Of a stretch of 64,000 nucleotides of DNA, positions 17,133 to 25,639 are shown piece after piece. Source of the stretch: Streptomyces griseocarneus (lineage in GTDB: Bacteria > Actinomycetota > Actinomycetes > Streptomycetales > Streptomycetaceae); assembly GCA_003674045.1 (NCBI GenBank), contig PENC01000003.1, positions 372,001-436,000 on the forward strand, written 5' to 3'. The notes below the pieces were generated by a model. The model had not been told where the DNA came from. It searched no databases and saw only the letters and a list, made by a program, of their open reading frames with translations. The position numbers were made by a program, and so were the translations under genes. Position 1 is the first letter of the stretch, and every line of letters begins with the position of its first letter.

Positions 17133-17624
17133 CTACTTCCAGAGCTGATAATCGCTGGAGTTGACCTTGTTGGTGTAGACCCTGCCGTAGTCGCTGCTGT
17201 CGAGAGCGAGGGTCGTCGCCTTATTGACGATACGCCAGCCCCTGGGTGTCTTCTGCTGCCACCACTTCTGGTATTCGCCCTTGTTGCACTTATTCAGGTA
17301 GACCCTGCCTGCGTCGCTGCTGTCGAGGCAGAGTTCGTCGGGATACGAGGGCTTCACCGAAAACTTGTAGAGCCCTTGGCCATCAGAGGTCTCCTGGATG
17401 GAATGTTCGATCCATTCGTAGCCGGCCTTGCAGTCGGTCCACTTCATTGTGCTGACCCCAGAGCGCCCATCGCTGGTCAGGCACCTATCGGTGGCCACGT
17501 TTCTCCACGTCACCCTTTCGCCATCACGGGCGGAAGCCTCGCCTGAGACTCCAACCACCGTGAGCGGGGCTATGACTGCGGCTGCCGCCAGGCGGGCCAG
17601 CGCCTTCTTCTTCGTGCTCTTCAC
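17133..17624 (-). CDS. Secreted ricin-type beta-trefoil lectin-like protein
   Basis: A 163-residue protein with a clear signal peptide (KSTKKKALARLAAAAVIAPL, cleavage near SGEASA) and one beta-trefoil-like domain. The repeats contain CLTSDGRSG, ELCLDSSDAGRVYLNKCN and TLALDSSDYGRVYTNKVNSS with closing YQKWW/YQLWK motifs. Cysteines at three sites suggest disulfides in the extracellular form. It probably binds carbohydrate. The start is GTG 17624 with a strong AAGGGGGA site. It lies on the opposite strand between two phage-tail fragments and its sequence is less GC-rich than its neighbours, so it looks like acquired cargo inserted into the prophage relic. Confidence 0.75.
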   Translation of the reverse strand: MKSTKKKALARLAAAAVIAPLTVVGVSGEASARDGERVTWRNVATDRCLTSDGRSGVSTMKWTDCKAGYEWIEHSIQETSDGQGLYKFSVKPSYPDELCLDSSDAGRVYLNKCNKGEYQKWWQQKTPRGWRIVNKATTLALDSSDYGRVYTNKVNSSDYQLWK

Positions 17625-17789
17625 CTTGTTCCCCCTTCAATGAATGGCGAGTTGGGTGCGGTCGGTCACCAACTCAAGATCATTTATAACACGGGCTTTA
17701 TGTGTGGAGGTGCCCCTGGGGTACCGTTTCTTCGTGCGGGGCAGGGCGTAAGGCGGCGAACGCCGCATCGTGGCGAGATCGATACGTGA

Positions 17790-18038
17790 ATCAAGCTCGA
17801 CCTGGTGATCAGGTTCAACCAACCCGGCATATGGCAGTTGTTTGTGAAGTCCGGCGCCGCACAAGCCGAGTTGCTCCAGAAGGGCCGGGGAATCGTCGTC
17901 ATTCAAGGCGGCGTCGCCGACCCGGTGTTCGCGGGGCAGGCTGACGATTTCGAGCGGTGCTGGACCAAAGACCAGCACGCCGCCGATGGATCGGTGTTCA
18001 TCGGCGGGGAGCCGGACGATGGTGCCCGACCCTCGTGA
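17790..18038 (+). pseudogene. Phage Gp37-like tail protein, N-terminal relic
   Basis: The frame around GTG 17805 reads KLDLVIRFNQPGIWQLFVK, then GRGIVVIQGGVADPVFAGQA and stops after about 80 residues. The pattern of an RFN.PG.W strand, a GRGIVVI loop and a GP-like turn resembles the N-terminus of siphovirus ReqiPepy6 Gp37-like tail proteins, which normally sit directly after the Dit-like tail gene. A TGA six codons upstream of the GTG and the early stop show it is broken. With the tail relic at 16.7-17.1 kb it keeps phage gene order. Confidence 0.45.
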
Positions 18039-18151
18039 CGGCCAGATCCTCGGCTCCCGGCCCCGTTCCGTCACCTTGCGTGCTCTGGCCGGGGCGAGCC
18101 GGCTCCGGCAGCGCACGGTGCTGTTGCATACCGACGCTGTCGTGAGACGTC

Positions 18152-18189
18152 CGGCACGGCCCCGACGGCGGACCGTCGGGGCCGTGCCG
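18152..18189 (-). terminator. Very strong terminator of the DUF6603 operon
   Basis: CGGCACGGCCCCGACGG (18152-18168) pairs perfectly over 17 bp with 18173-18189 around a 4-base loop. It starts two bases past the stop codon of the last operon gene on the minus strand. Confidence 0.9.
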
Positions 18190-18191
18190 CG

Positions 18192-19322
18192 TCAGCCGGC
18201 GGGGGCCTGCTTCAGCTCGCCGATACCGAAGGGCAGCCAGGAGAGCACGTGCGTGCTCGGCGTGGTGCCGGCGCGGGCGACGGTGACCGTGGCGCCCTTG
18301 GGGACGACGGCGGTCAGCCGGCTCCCCGGGTCGCCGGGTGCCCGCTCCGTGCGGCGGGACTGGACGCCGGTGACGCGTCGCGCTCCGTCCGAACCGACCG
18401 TGACGGTCAGGGTGGGCGGCGGGTCCTCGGACTCGGGCACCTCCTGGTCCGCGCGTACGTAGCCCACGAGGAAGCCGTCGGTCTCGGCGCGGTACGTGAG
18501 CTCCAGTGCCTCACCGAGGTCGAAACCGGCGGGGGCATGGGTGAGCGTGGTGCTTCCGTTCACGGTCAGGTCGTTCACGACCAGGTCGGGGCGGGCGACG
18601 GTGACCAGGGTCGTCATCGCGTACTCGGCGGTGTTCCCGCTCTCGGTCACCTCCACCACGAGGGCGAACGCGGTGTCGCGGTGCAGCGGAGGTGACTTCC
18701 AGCGGCGCACGTTCGTGACGTCGCACGGTTCGCCGTCGTGCAGCATCGTGTACGTGGCGGACCCGGGCCGCGAATCGCCCCGCCAGGTCAGCTCGGCCGG
18801 TGTCCCGCTCTGTACGAGGATGTACTCGGGCCGGAAGTCACCGGTGGTGAAGCCCGCCGGGACCTTGGCCAGGGGCCAGGTCTCGGTACCGGGCTCCTCG
18901 TTCTTGACCTGCTCGTCGACGGTCAGCCTGCTGGTCCCGACCGCCGCGTTGATCTCGATGTGGGCCAGCTCCAGCTCCAGTTGCTCCCCGCCGGTGAGGG
19001 TGGCGGAGCGCTTGGGGGTCAGCACGGCCGAGCCCGGGCGCTCCTCGTCCAGCTCGAACCGCCAGAACTTGTCGTTGTCCACCTGCGGATCGGCACTGCC
19101 CGGATTGCTGCTCAGGTCCTCCGGCCCGCTGCCCACGGGGAACGAGAAGCGGACGGACTCCACCTGGACGGCGCTCTGCCGGTGGTTGGTGACGGTGATG
19201 AACAGCGTCGCCTTCTTCGGCGTCGAGCCGAGGGAGACCTGGACGGGGGCGGGGTCGCTCGCCACGTCGTAGGTGAGGACGCAGGTGCTGTCGTCGGGGC
19301 GTCGCGGTGCCATTCCCGTCAC
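18192..19322 (-). CDS. Unknown beta-rich protein, paralogue of 20944-22050
   Basis: A 376-residue protein without signal peptide or membrane segment. Two parts can be seen. The N-terminal half has beta-strand motifs such as LFITVTNHRQSAVQVESVRF and FSFPVGSGPEDLS. The C-terminal half has an Ig/fibronectin-like segment (GTPAELTWRGDSRPG, CDVTNVRRWKSPPL) ending in LSWLPFGIGEL. The same motif order (FPVGAGPDALT, ETVKLTWKC, EWTSPPL, LTWFPFGTGPL) occurs in the gene two positions upstream, so they are paralogues. GTG 19322 overlaps the stop of the hemopexin gene (GTGA); ATG 19313 is an alternative. It is the last gene of the operon. No function is assigned; a structural or binding role is likely. Confidence 0.7.
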   Translation of the reverse strand: MTGMAPRRPDDSTCVLTYDVASDPAPVQVSLGSTPKKATLFITVTNHRQSAVQVESVRFSFPVGSGPEDLSSNPGSADPQVDNDKFWRFELDEERPGSAVLTPKRSATLTGGEQLELELAHIEINAAVGTSRLTVDEQVKNEEPGTETWPLAKVPAGFTTGDFRPEYILVQSGTPAELTWRGDSRPGSATYTMLHDGEPCDVTNVRRWKSPPLHRDTAFALVVEVTESGNTAEYAMTTLVTVARPDLVVNDLTVNGSTTLTHAPAGFDLGEALELTYRAETDGFLVGYVRADQEVPESEDPPPTLTVTVGSDGARRVTGVQSRRTERAPGDPGSRLTAVVPKGATVTVARAGTTPSTHVLSWLPFGIGELKQAPAG

Positions 19323-20887
19323 CCCCAGGCGGGGGCGACGGAGAGGAACGCGTCATTGCCCAGCGGCGCGCCCAGGGCGAACTCCGTGACGGGGCCACCG
19401 CCGGACACCGGCAGTTTCTGCACGGAGTCGGCGCGTTCGGAGGTGACGAAGAGGTGCTGTCCGTCCAGGGACACGGCGACCGCGTTCGTCCGGTCGCGCG
19501 GCGTCCGCACCGGACCGACCTCGCGGGCGGCCCGGACGTCGATCACCTTGACCTCGTGGCCGCGGTTGGCGACGTAGACGAACGCGGAGTCCGGCGACGC
19601 GGCGAGTTGTTCGGGCGACTGCCCGACACCGACGAAGGGGGGCTCGCCGCCGCCCGCGGTCCTGGCGACGGCGACCGCGTTGACGACGTGGTCGCCGAAG
19701 CACAGGACCTCGCCGTCCGGGGTCAGCGCCAGGCACTCCGCGGTGCCCGAACCGCCGAAACGCCGGACGACCGTGTTCGTCGCGGTGTCCACGACCGCCA
19801 CGACGGGTTCGCCTCCGGTGCCGACGTAGACGCGGGTGCCGTCGGGCGAGGCGACGATGCCGTCGGTGCGGGGGCCGACGTCGATGGACCGGGCGGCACC
19901 GGTGGCGAGGTCGATCGCGTGCGCGGTGTCCCTGGTCGGGTTGGTGACGTACGCGGCGGAGCCGTCCGGCAGGGCCGCCACCCGGTACGGCCAGACGCCC
20001 GCCCCCACCGTCCGGAGGGAACCCGAGGTGATGTCGAGGAGGGCGAGGCTTCCCTCGCCCCCGCCCTCACCCCTGACGGTCGCGAGGACCCGGAAGCCGT
20101 CGGGAGAGATCACGACGCCACCGGACTCCGGGCCGGTCTGGGACTGCCGGATCCGCTGGCCGCTGTCGGCGTCGAAGACCCACAGACGACCCTCGCGCCC
20201 GTCGAGCACGGTGAGGAACGTGCGGTACGGCCACCGGTCCCGCAGGGTCTTCGCGCCGGACGTGACGCGGTGGCGGTCCGGGTCCGTGTCGCACTCGACG
20301 TAGCGTTTGCCGCCCGGCGGGATCAGGTAGCCGTTGGGCGTGGCCGGGTGGTTGAAGGCCGCGACCACGCCGCCGTAGACCTCGGAGTCGGGGAAGGCGG
20401 AGTTCGCCCAGTCCTTCTCCAGCGTGCCCTGCTCCAGCACCTGGTCGGTCTCGCGGTCGTAGTTGACGAACTGGCCGCCGCGGAACAGGTACACCGTGCC
20501 GTCGGCGGCCGCCATGCCCGCGTCCACGCCCTGGGTGAAGTCGGGGGCGGCGTTGCGCAGTCCGGGCAGCTTGTCGCCGATCTGCGCCGGGGAGGCGCCG
20601 CCCACCGGTTCGTTCTTCGCGATGTCGTACAGCACGCAGGTCGAGCCCTTGAAGAAGTAGACGCGCTGGGTGTCGGTGGAGCAGGTCGCGTCGACGCCGC
20701 TGTGGTAGGCGGTGGGCAGTTGGGGCCACAGTTCGCGCAGGGTGTTCCCGCGCCGGGGCGGCGCGGTCGCCGCCGCGTCGTGGTGGACGGCCCAGCCGCC
20801 CCGGATCATGTAGACGGCGGCCGGGGCGTCGCCGGAGTCGGGGACGCTGAACGCGGCGTCGATGCCATGGGGGACGAGGTCGGTCAT
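19319..20887 (-). CDS. Hemopexin-repeat and YVTN double beta-propeller protein
   Basis: A 522-residue protein with no signal peptide. Residues 1-210 carry four hemopexin-type repeats: GIDAAF...AVYMIRGGWAVHHD, GVDATC...RVYFFKGSTCVLYD, GVDAGM...TVYLFRGGQFVNYD and a fourth ending KRYVECD. Together they predict one four-bladed propeller. Residues about 240-522 contain YVTN/surface-antigen repeats (GVVISPDGFRVLATV, YRVAALPDGSAAYVTNP, GIVASPDGTRVYVGT, QLAASPDSAFVYVANRG) predicting a second, larger propeller. Both folds bind proteins or ligands rather than catalyse. ATG 20887 has a GGAGCC-type site; the stop overlaps the next gene's start. Its place between two paralogous Ig-like genes suggests a multi-protein assembly. 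Confidence 0.85.
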   Translation of the reverse strand: MTDLVPHGIDAAFSVPDSGDAPAAVYMIRGGWAVHHDAAATAPPRRGNTLRELWPQLPTAYHSGVDATCSTDTQRVYFFKGSTCVLYDIAKNEPVGGASPAQIGDKLPGLRNAAPDFTQGVDAGMAAADGTVYLFRGGQFVNYDRETDQVLEQGTLEKDWANSAFPDSEVYGGVVAAFNHPATPNGYLIPPGGKRYVECDTDPDRHRVTSGAKTLRDRWPYRTFLTVLDGREGRLWVFDADSGQRIRQSQTGPESGGVVISPDGFRVLATVRGEGGGEGSLALLDITSGSLRTVGAGVWPYRVAALPDGSAAYVTNPTRDTAHAIDLATGAARSIDVGPRTDGIVASPDGTRVYVGTGGEPVVAVVDTATNTVVRRFGGSGTAECLALTPDGEVLCFGDHVVNAVAVARTAGGGEPPFVGVGQSPEQLAASPDSAFVYVANRGHEVKVIDVRAAREVGPVRTPRDRTNAVAVSLDGQHLFVTSERADSVQKLPVSGGGPVTEFALGAPLGNDAFLSVAPAWG

Positions 20888-20943
20888 CGCGGGAGCCTCC
20901 TGGGCGCGGGGGTGCCGGAACGGTCGTGGGCGGAAAGGCGGGG

Positions 20944-22050
20944 CTACGGTGCGACCACCTGCAACGGCCCCGTGCCGAACGGGAACCACGTCAGCGCGGC
21001 GGTGAGATAACCGCTGGGGCCACTCTGCACCACGCGCACCGTCGACCCCTGGGGCACCGGGACCAGCAGGCTCGCCTCCTGGTTCTCGGTGCCGCCCCGC
21101 GCGTCCCAGGACTGCGTGGCGAACTTCTGCTGCCTGACGTCCGGGGGCGTGACGAAGACATTGAGCGTAGCGGGCGCGTCGCTGCGATTGGTCTTGATGT
21201 AGCCGGTGATCACGCCGTCGGTGTGGGCGGTGTACTGCCACGTCCCGCTCTCCGTGCCACCGGCGATCTCCTGGGCCCGCCCGAACAGCCGGACCACGCC
21301 GTTGGCGTCCAGGCTGCCGACCTCCAGGTCGGGCACGTCGACGGTCACGGCCGTGGTCAGGCCGGAGGTGACGGGCACGCCGCTCTGCTCCGTGGTGCCG
21401 AGCAGCATGAACGCGGTTGCCGTGGTCAGGGGCGGGGAGGTCCACTCGCCGTTGCCGTCGGTGATGTAGCCGTTGACGACCTCGCGCTGGTCGCCGTGGA
21501 AGAGCTCGTAGTCGGGCCCCTCCACGCACTTCCAGGTCAACTTCACCGTCTCGCCGTTGGGCACGATCGTCCGGTCGGGCCGGAAGTCCTCCAGCATCGC
21601 CTGGGCGGACGCCTTGACGAGCCTCCTGCCGCCCGTCGCGCGCTCGTGGAGCGTGCCGACCGCGTCGGCCGCCGTCTCGCCGATGCCGAGGGTGGCGGTG
21701 CCGGCCGCCTGGTTGACCACGATGTCCGCGAGCGTGACCACGAGCCGCTCGCCCGGCTTGAGTTCGGTGCCGGGCGCGGTGGGGCGCACGTGGAAGACAC
21801 CGCCGCCCGCGTGTCCGGCCTGCCAGCCGGTGGCGCCCTCGACGCGGGCCGTGATCGTCTCCGGGGTGGCCGTCAGGGCGTCGGGGCCCGCGCCGACCGG
21901 CACCGTGACGCTGATCGCCGCGCAGGTGACGGACTCGGGGCCGGGGTTGACGGCGGTGATCCGCAGCCCGGCGCGGTGGCCGTCCGCGTCCGTGGCGACG
22001 CGCAGCGGCGCGGGGGTGGTGTGGACGGTGTACGCGAGCGCGGTGGTCAT
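20944..22050 (-). CDS. Unknown beta-rich Ig-like protein (paralogue of the last operon gene)
   Basis: A 368-residue protein lacking signal peptide and membrane segments. It shares with the last gene of the operon the sequence of motifs VTVPVGAGPDALT, MLEDFRPDRTIVPNGETVKL, EWTSPPLTTATAFML and LTWFPFGTGPLQV. The FRPD.....G..V.LTW pattern looks like an Ig or fibronectin-type strand pair. Its ATG 22050 overlaps the stop of the 1193-residue gene upstream by ATGA, so the two are translationally coupled and probably made in matched amounts. Function unknown. Confidence 0.7.
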   Translation of the reverse strand: MTTALAYTVHTTPAPLRVATDADGHRAGLRITAVNPGPESVTCAAISVTVPVGAGPDALTATPETITARVEGATGWQAGHAGGGVFHVRPTAPGTELKPGERLVVTLADIVVNQAAGTATLGIGETAADAVGTLHERATGGRRLVKASAQAMLEDFRPDRTIVPNGETVKLTWKCVEGPDYELFHGDQREVVNGYITDGNGEWTSPPLTTATAFMLLGTTEQSGVPVTSGLTTAVTVDVPDLEVGSLDANGVVRLFGRAQEIAGGTESGTWQYTAHTDGVITGYIKTNRSDAPATLNVFVTPPDVRQQKFATQSWDARGGTENQEASLLVPVPQGSTVRVVQSGPSGYLTAALTWFPFGTGPLQVVAP

Positions 22051-25000
22051 GACGTGCTCCTGGGGACCCGTGACGGGCGTGCGGTCTCGTCGGCGTCGCC
22101 GAGCGCGCCGGACAGTTGGAGGAAGCCGTGCCGGGCGGCCTGGGCGCCGTCCGTGAGGGCGAGCGTGGCGTCCGGGGCGGTCAGGGGGTACGCGGACCAG
22201 CTCCCGGCGGCGGCAGGCTGAGCCCACTGCCAGGTGCCGCGCCAGCCGGCGGGGCCAGGCATGACCATGTGCTCGACGGGCGTGCCGCCCTGCTCGTCGG
22301 CGACCTCGCGGGTACCGGCGAGCAGCGGGCCCATCCGGAAGGACAGCTTCATACGGCCGAGGGGTTCGCGCACCCAGGTCGGCGGCAGCAGGAGCCGTCC
22401 CACGGGAAGGAGGTCGGTGACGGCGTGGACAGCTGCCCAGGGGTCGGCGAGCAGCGTCACCCAGGCCGCGGCCTCGTCCGCGATCCCGCCGGGGCGGACC
22501 ACGGGGCGCGCGGGCAGCGCGATCTCCTGCCCGTCGATGCCGAACGCGTAGCGCGGGCCGCGGGGCTGCCGCCGGACGACCGCGTGCAGGCGGGTGTAGT
22601 CGGAGCCGAGGAAGAAACCGGCCAGCCCGTCGCCGAGCATGTCGGCGGCGCCCAGCCGGACGTTCCACAGGTAGTCGGTGAACTCCGGCGCGGGCGGGTC
22701 GACGACGTCGTCCCAGGACGAGGTCGTCATCGGCGGCCCGTCGAGCTCGAACTTCACCCGGGCGCGCAGCAGGGCCATGGGGCGGCCCACCAGCGCGGCC
22801 AGGCTGTCGTCCTCCTCCCCGGCCGCGGTGGCGGACATGGCCTGGTCGACGACGGTCAGCAGCTCGGCGAAGGCCTCCGGCCCGGCGTCCAGGAGTTCGG
22901 TGACGAAGCCGTACAGGTGGGGGTGTCCGGCGGCGAAGGCCTGTCCGGACGCGCTGCCGGGATCGAGGTCCGGGTAGGGCGAATCGGGCAGCGGGTCCCA
23001 GGCGGTCACCTGCTCGTGCGTGGTGTTCAGAGCGGTGCGGATCTCGCCCAGCCCGGTGCCGTCCGGGGCGTGCACGAGCAGCGACCGGGAGAGGTGGTTG
23101 GCCAGGAGCCAGCCGCAGACGGGCGTGTCACCCGCCGCCTCGCGCGGTCCCGCGTCGACGTCGACACGGTGGTGGTCGTCCCGGGTGGAGACGAAGTCGA
23201 AGCGCAGCCGGGCGGGCTGGAGGATGCGCGGGGGCAGTTCGAAGTAGCGGTACGGGTTCTCGGGGTTCACCGGGATGTCGGGGGTGACGCTGTCGGCCGG
23301 GAGAATCGGGAAGCTGTCCACGTTGTCGGGGCTGATGATCGCGAGGGAGCGGCCGAACCGGTCGATGACGTGGAGCTGTTCGAAGGCGAGCTGGGCCGCC
23401 CTGACGGGCCGGAACTCCGGACCGCCGCCGGCGACCGGGCCCGGCTCGGGGACCTCGCTCAGCGAGACGCGGGACAGGCTCTTGTCGACGAGCTCCGCGA
23501 GCGCGCCGACCGGGGCGATGTTGGTCGAGGTGGTGTGCTGGGCCAGCCAGTCGTTGGTGCCGTCGATGCGCTGGGAGAGCAGGTCCCAGTTCTGCGCCTG
23601 GCCGCGGAGCTCGCGCAGCTTCTCCACGGGCCCGCGGGGGTGCGTGGCGACGTGCTGGGCGAGGCGGGCGCGGGTGTTGAAACCGGGCAGAGGGTTGAGC
23701 AGGGCCCGTCCGGTGAGGGTGCCCGGACCCTCGGCTCCGCTGCCTTGCCAGCGGTAACGGGTGCCGTCGAACCGCCAGTTGTCCTGGCCGTCGCTGCGGT
23801 ACGGGGTCGGGTAGCAGTTGACCTTCCAGATGAGGTGCAGCGGCGACCAGGGCTGGCGCCACTGCCGCGTCCAGCGGTCGAGCGTGCCCGTCACGTTGGC
23901 ATCGGAGTCGGCGATGGCCTCGTCCAGTGCCGTCTTGTCGGGGGCGACCCCTCGGGTGACGGCCGCGAGGTCGAGGAGGAAGAACTCGCCGAGCAGCGCG
24001 CCGACGGCGGCGTTCTCGGGCAGACCGCCCAGGTCGGGTGCGGGAGGGTCGGCGGGCGGCCGGGTCATCCCGCCGCCGACACGGATCTCCGTCACCGTCT
24101 CGGCGGAGGTACGGCAGGCCAGACCCTTCTCGTCGGTCAGCGGGCGGTCGAGCTTGGCCCCGCGGACGATGACCGTCGGATCGGGCGTGCTGTGGAAGGC
24201 GGGTTCGGCGACGCGCTGGAGCTCCCGGCCCGGCGCGAGGCCGTGCTCGGTGGCGTACGCGTCGACCTCGTCGGCCAGTTCCCCGGCGGTGTCGCCCCAC
24301 GGGACGCGGGAGCGCAGGCCGCCCGGGGCGAAGATCTCGGCGAGCGTGTCCTTGACCTGCGCGGCGACGGTGCCCTCGCTCTCGGCGTCGAACTGCGCGT
24401 CGCACGCGCGGTCCCACTCCGGTCCGGGCCGGGTCGGCCGGCCGCGCAGCCACCACAGGCCGTACAGACGGCGCTGGAGGTGGGCGAGATCGCGGGAGGC
24501 GGCGTCGTGCTCGGCCTGGGCGGCGTTGAGCGCGGCCAGCCACTGCCGCTCGTCCGCCGCCTGACGCGGCGTCATCGACTCACTGCCGTCGCCTTCACGG
24601 CTGTTGACGATGCGCCAGGTGTAGCCGCCCTGTTCGGCGCCGAACCAGGTGCGCCGCAGCGCCTGGTCGAGGGCCCTCTCGCCGTCCTCGTCGAGGACGT
24701 CCAGGAGGTCGTACGAGAACGCCTCCCACAGCAGGGCCGCCTCGGGGTCGTTCAGCCCCGCCGGGTGGAGAGCGGTCTCGGCGTCGGTGGCGATGTGCCC
24801 GGCAGCCACGTCGATGTCCCTGACATCGGGCTTGTCCGACGGCGGGCGGTCGCCGTCGAAGTCCCAGGAGAGGCCGAGCGCCGAGCCCGCGTACAGGGAC
24901 CGGACAGGGCGGAACGCACTGTCGGTGGTGGACCACCGCAGGGACCTCAGCAGTTCCCGGACGTCCCCGTCGGGCGGCGCGGCCAGGATGTCCCAGGACG

Positions 25001-25628
25001 GGTCCGAGTACCAGCCGACGACCAGGTAGCTCAGCAGGGCCGGGCTGTCGAGGTCGGTCAGCGGGTCGTGGAGGGAGAAGACGTTCTCGTTGTAGGGCTG
25101 GAACATCGAGAACGTCGGCAGGCCCGGGCCGGCCGCGGTGAGGAAGGGCTCGCGGCCCGTCGGCTCGGTCCACGGGCCGTCCGCGAGGTCGTGGGCGCGG
25201 CCGATCCAGGCCGGGGTCAGCCGCGCGGCCCAGGGGTCCAGGAACGAGGACGTGCCGTCCGCGTCGTCGAGGAAGTCGCTGTCGACGACCCAGCCGACGG
25301 CGGCGGGCGTCGCGTCGGGCCGGCCGGCGGGGCGGCTGTAGCGGACGACGAGCCAGCGGTTGGGGACGAGCGGGAACTCCACGCGCCCGGCCGGCCCGTC
25401 CTGCCGTCCGCGCCGCAGCGCGTCGGGCACCAGCCACTGGAGGTGGATCCCGTGGCCCGGCCTGCCGGAGGAGGAACTCTGGAACGGGTCGGGCTCGGGG
25501 GCCTGCCGGGCGTCCAGCCTCTCGAAGTCGGCGTACCAGCGGCGCCAGGTCTCGTTGTCCCGTACGCGCTTGTTGACCAGGAGCGCGTCCACCTGGACGG
25601 GGACGATCAGGGGTGACGGTGACGTCAT
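22047..25628 (-). CDS. Very large protein of unknown function (1193 residues)
   Basis: A 1193-residue soluble protein without signal peptide, membrane span, catalytic motif or known domain that I can recognise. The N-terminus (SPLIVPVQVDALLVNKRVRD) enters directly into a folded region, and there is a charged helical segment around residues 350-420 (RQAADERQWLAALNAAQAEH). Trp and Tyr are frequent (for example WSTTDSAFRPVRSLYAGSA and WKVNCYPTPYRSDGQDNWR). ATG 25628 follows the preceding gene by 11 bases and the stop overlaps the following start. It must act with its operon partners; a scaffold or binding role is plausible but unproved. Confidence 0.75.
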   Translation of the reverse strand: MTSPSPLIVPVQVDALLVNKRVRDNETWRRWYADFERLDARQAPEPDPFQSSSSGRPGHGIHLQWLVPDALRRGRQDGPAGRVEFPLVPNRWLVVRYSRPAGRPDATPAAVGWVVDSDFLDDADGTSSFLDPWAARLTPAWIGRAHDLADGPWTEPTGREPFLTAAGPGLPTFSMFQPYNENVFSLHDPLTDLDSPALLSYLVVGWYSDPSWDILAAPPDGDVRELLRSLRWSTTDSAFRPVRSLYAGSALGLSWDFDGDRPPSDKPDVRDIDVAAGHIATDAETALHPAGLNDPEAALLWEAFSYDLLDVLDEDGERALDQALRRTWFGAEQGGYTWRIVNSREGDGSESMTPRQAADERQWLAALNAAQAEHDAASRDLAHLQRRLYGLWWLRGRPTRPGPEWDRACDAQFDAESEGTVAAQVKDTLAEIFAPGGLRSRVPWGDTAGELADEVDAYATEHGLAPGRELQRVAEPAFHSTPDPTVIVRGAKLDRPLTDEKGLACRTSAETVTEIRVGGGMTRPPADPPAPDLGGLPENAAVGALLGEFFLLDLAAVTRGVAPDKTALDEAIADSDANVTGTLDRWTRQWRQPWSPLHLIWKVNCYPTPYRSDGQDNWRFDGTRYRWQGSGAEGPGTLTGRALLNPLPGFNTRARLAQHVATHPRGPVEKLRELRGQAQNWDLLSQRIDGTNDWLAQHTTSTNIAPVGALAELVDKSLSRVSLSEVPEPGPVAGGGPEFRPVRAAQLAFEQLHVIDRFGRSLAIISPDNVDSFPILPADSVTPDIPVNPENPYRYFELPPRILQPARLRFDFVSTRDDHHRVDVDAGPREAAGDTPVCGWLLANHLSRSLLVHAPDGTGLGEIRTALNTTHEQVTAWDPLPDSPYPDLDPGSASGQAFAAGHPHLYGFVTELLDAGPEAFAELLTVVDQAMSATAAGEEDDSLAALVGRPMALLRARVKFELDGPPMTTSSWDDVVDPPAPEFTDYLWNVRLGAADMLGDGLAGFFLGSDYTRLHAVVRRQPRGPRYAFGIDGQEIALPARPVVRPGGIADEAAAWVTLLADPWAAVHAVTDLLPVGRLLLPPTWVREPLGRMKLSFRMGPLLAGTREVADEQGGTPVEHMVMPGPAGWRGTWQWAQPAAAGSWSAYPLTAPDATLALTDGAQAARHGFLQLSGALGDADETARPSRVPRSTS

Positions 25629-25639
25629 GCTGCGGGTCC

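Noticed and set aside
22116..25616. A 1166-codon plus-strand open frame opposite the 1193-residue gene
   Set aside because: It is an antisense shadow typical of very GC-rich coding DNA: Arg/Gly/Val-rich with no domain, no ribosome site and running across several minus-strand gene boundaries.
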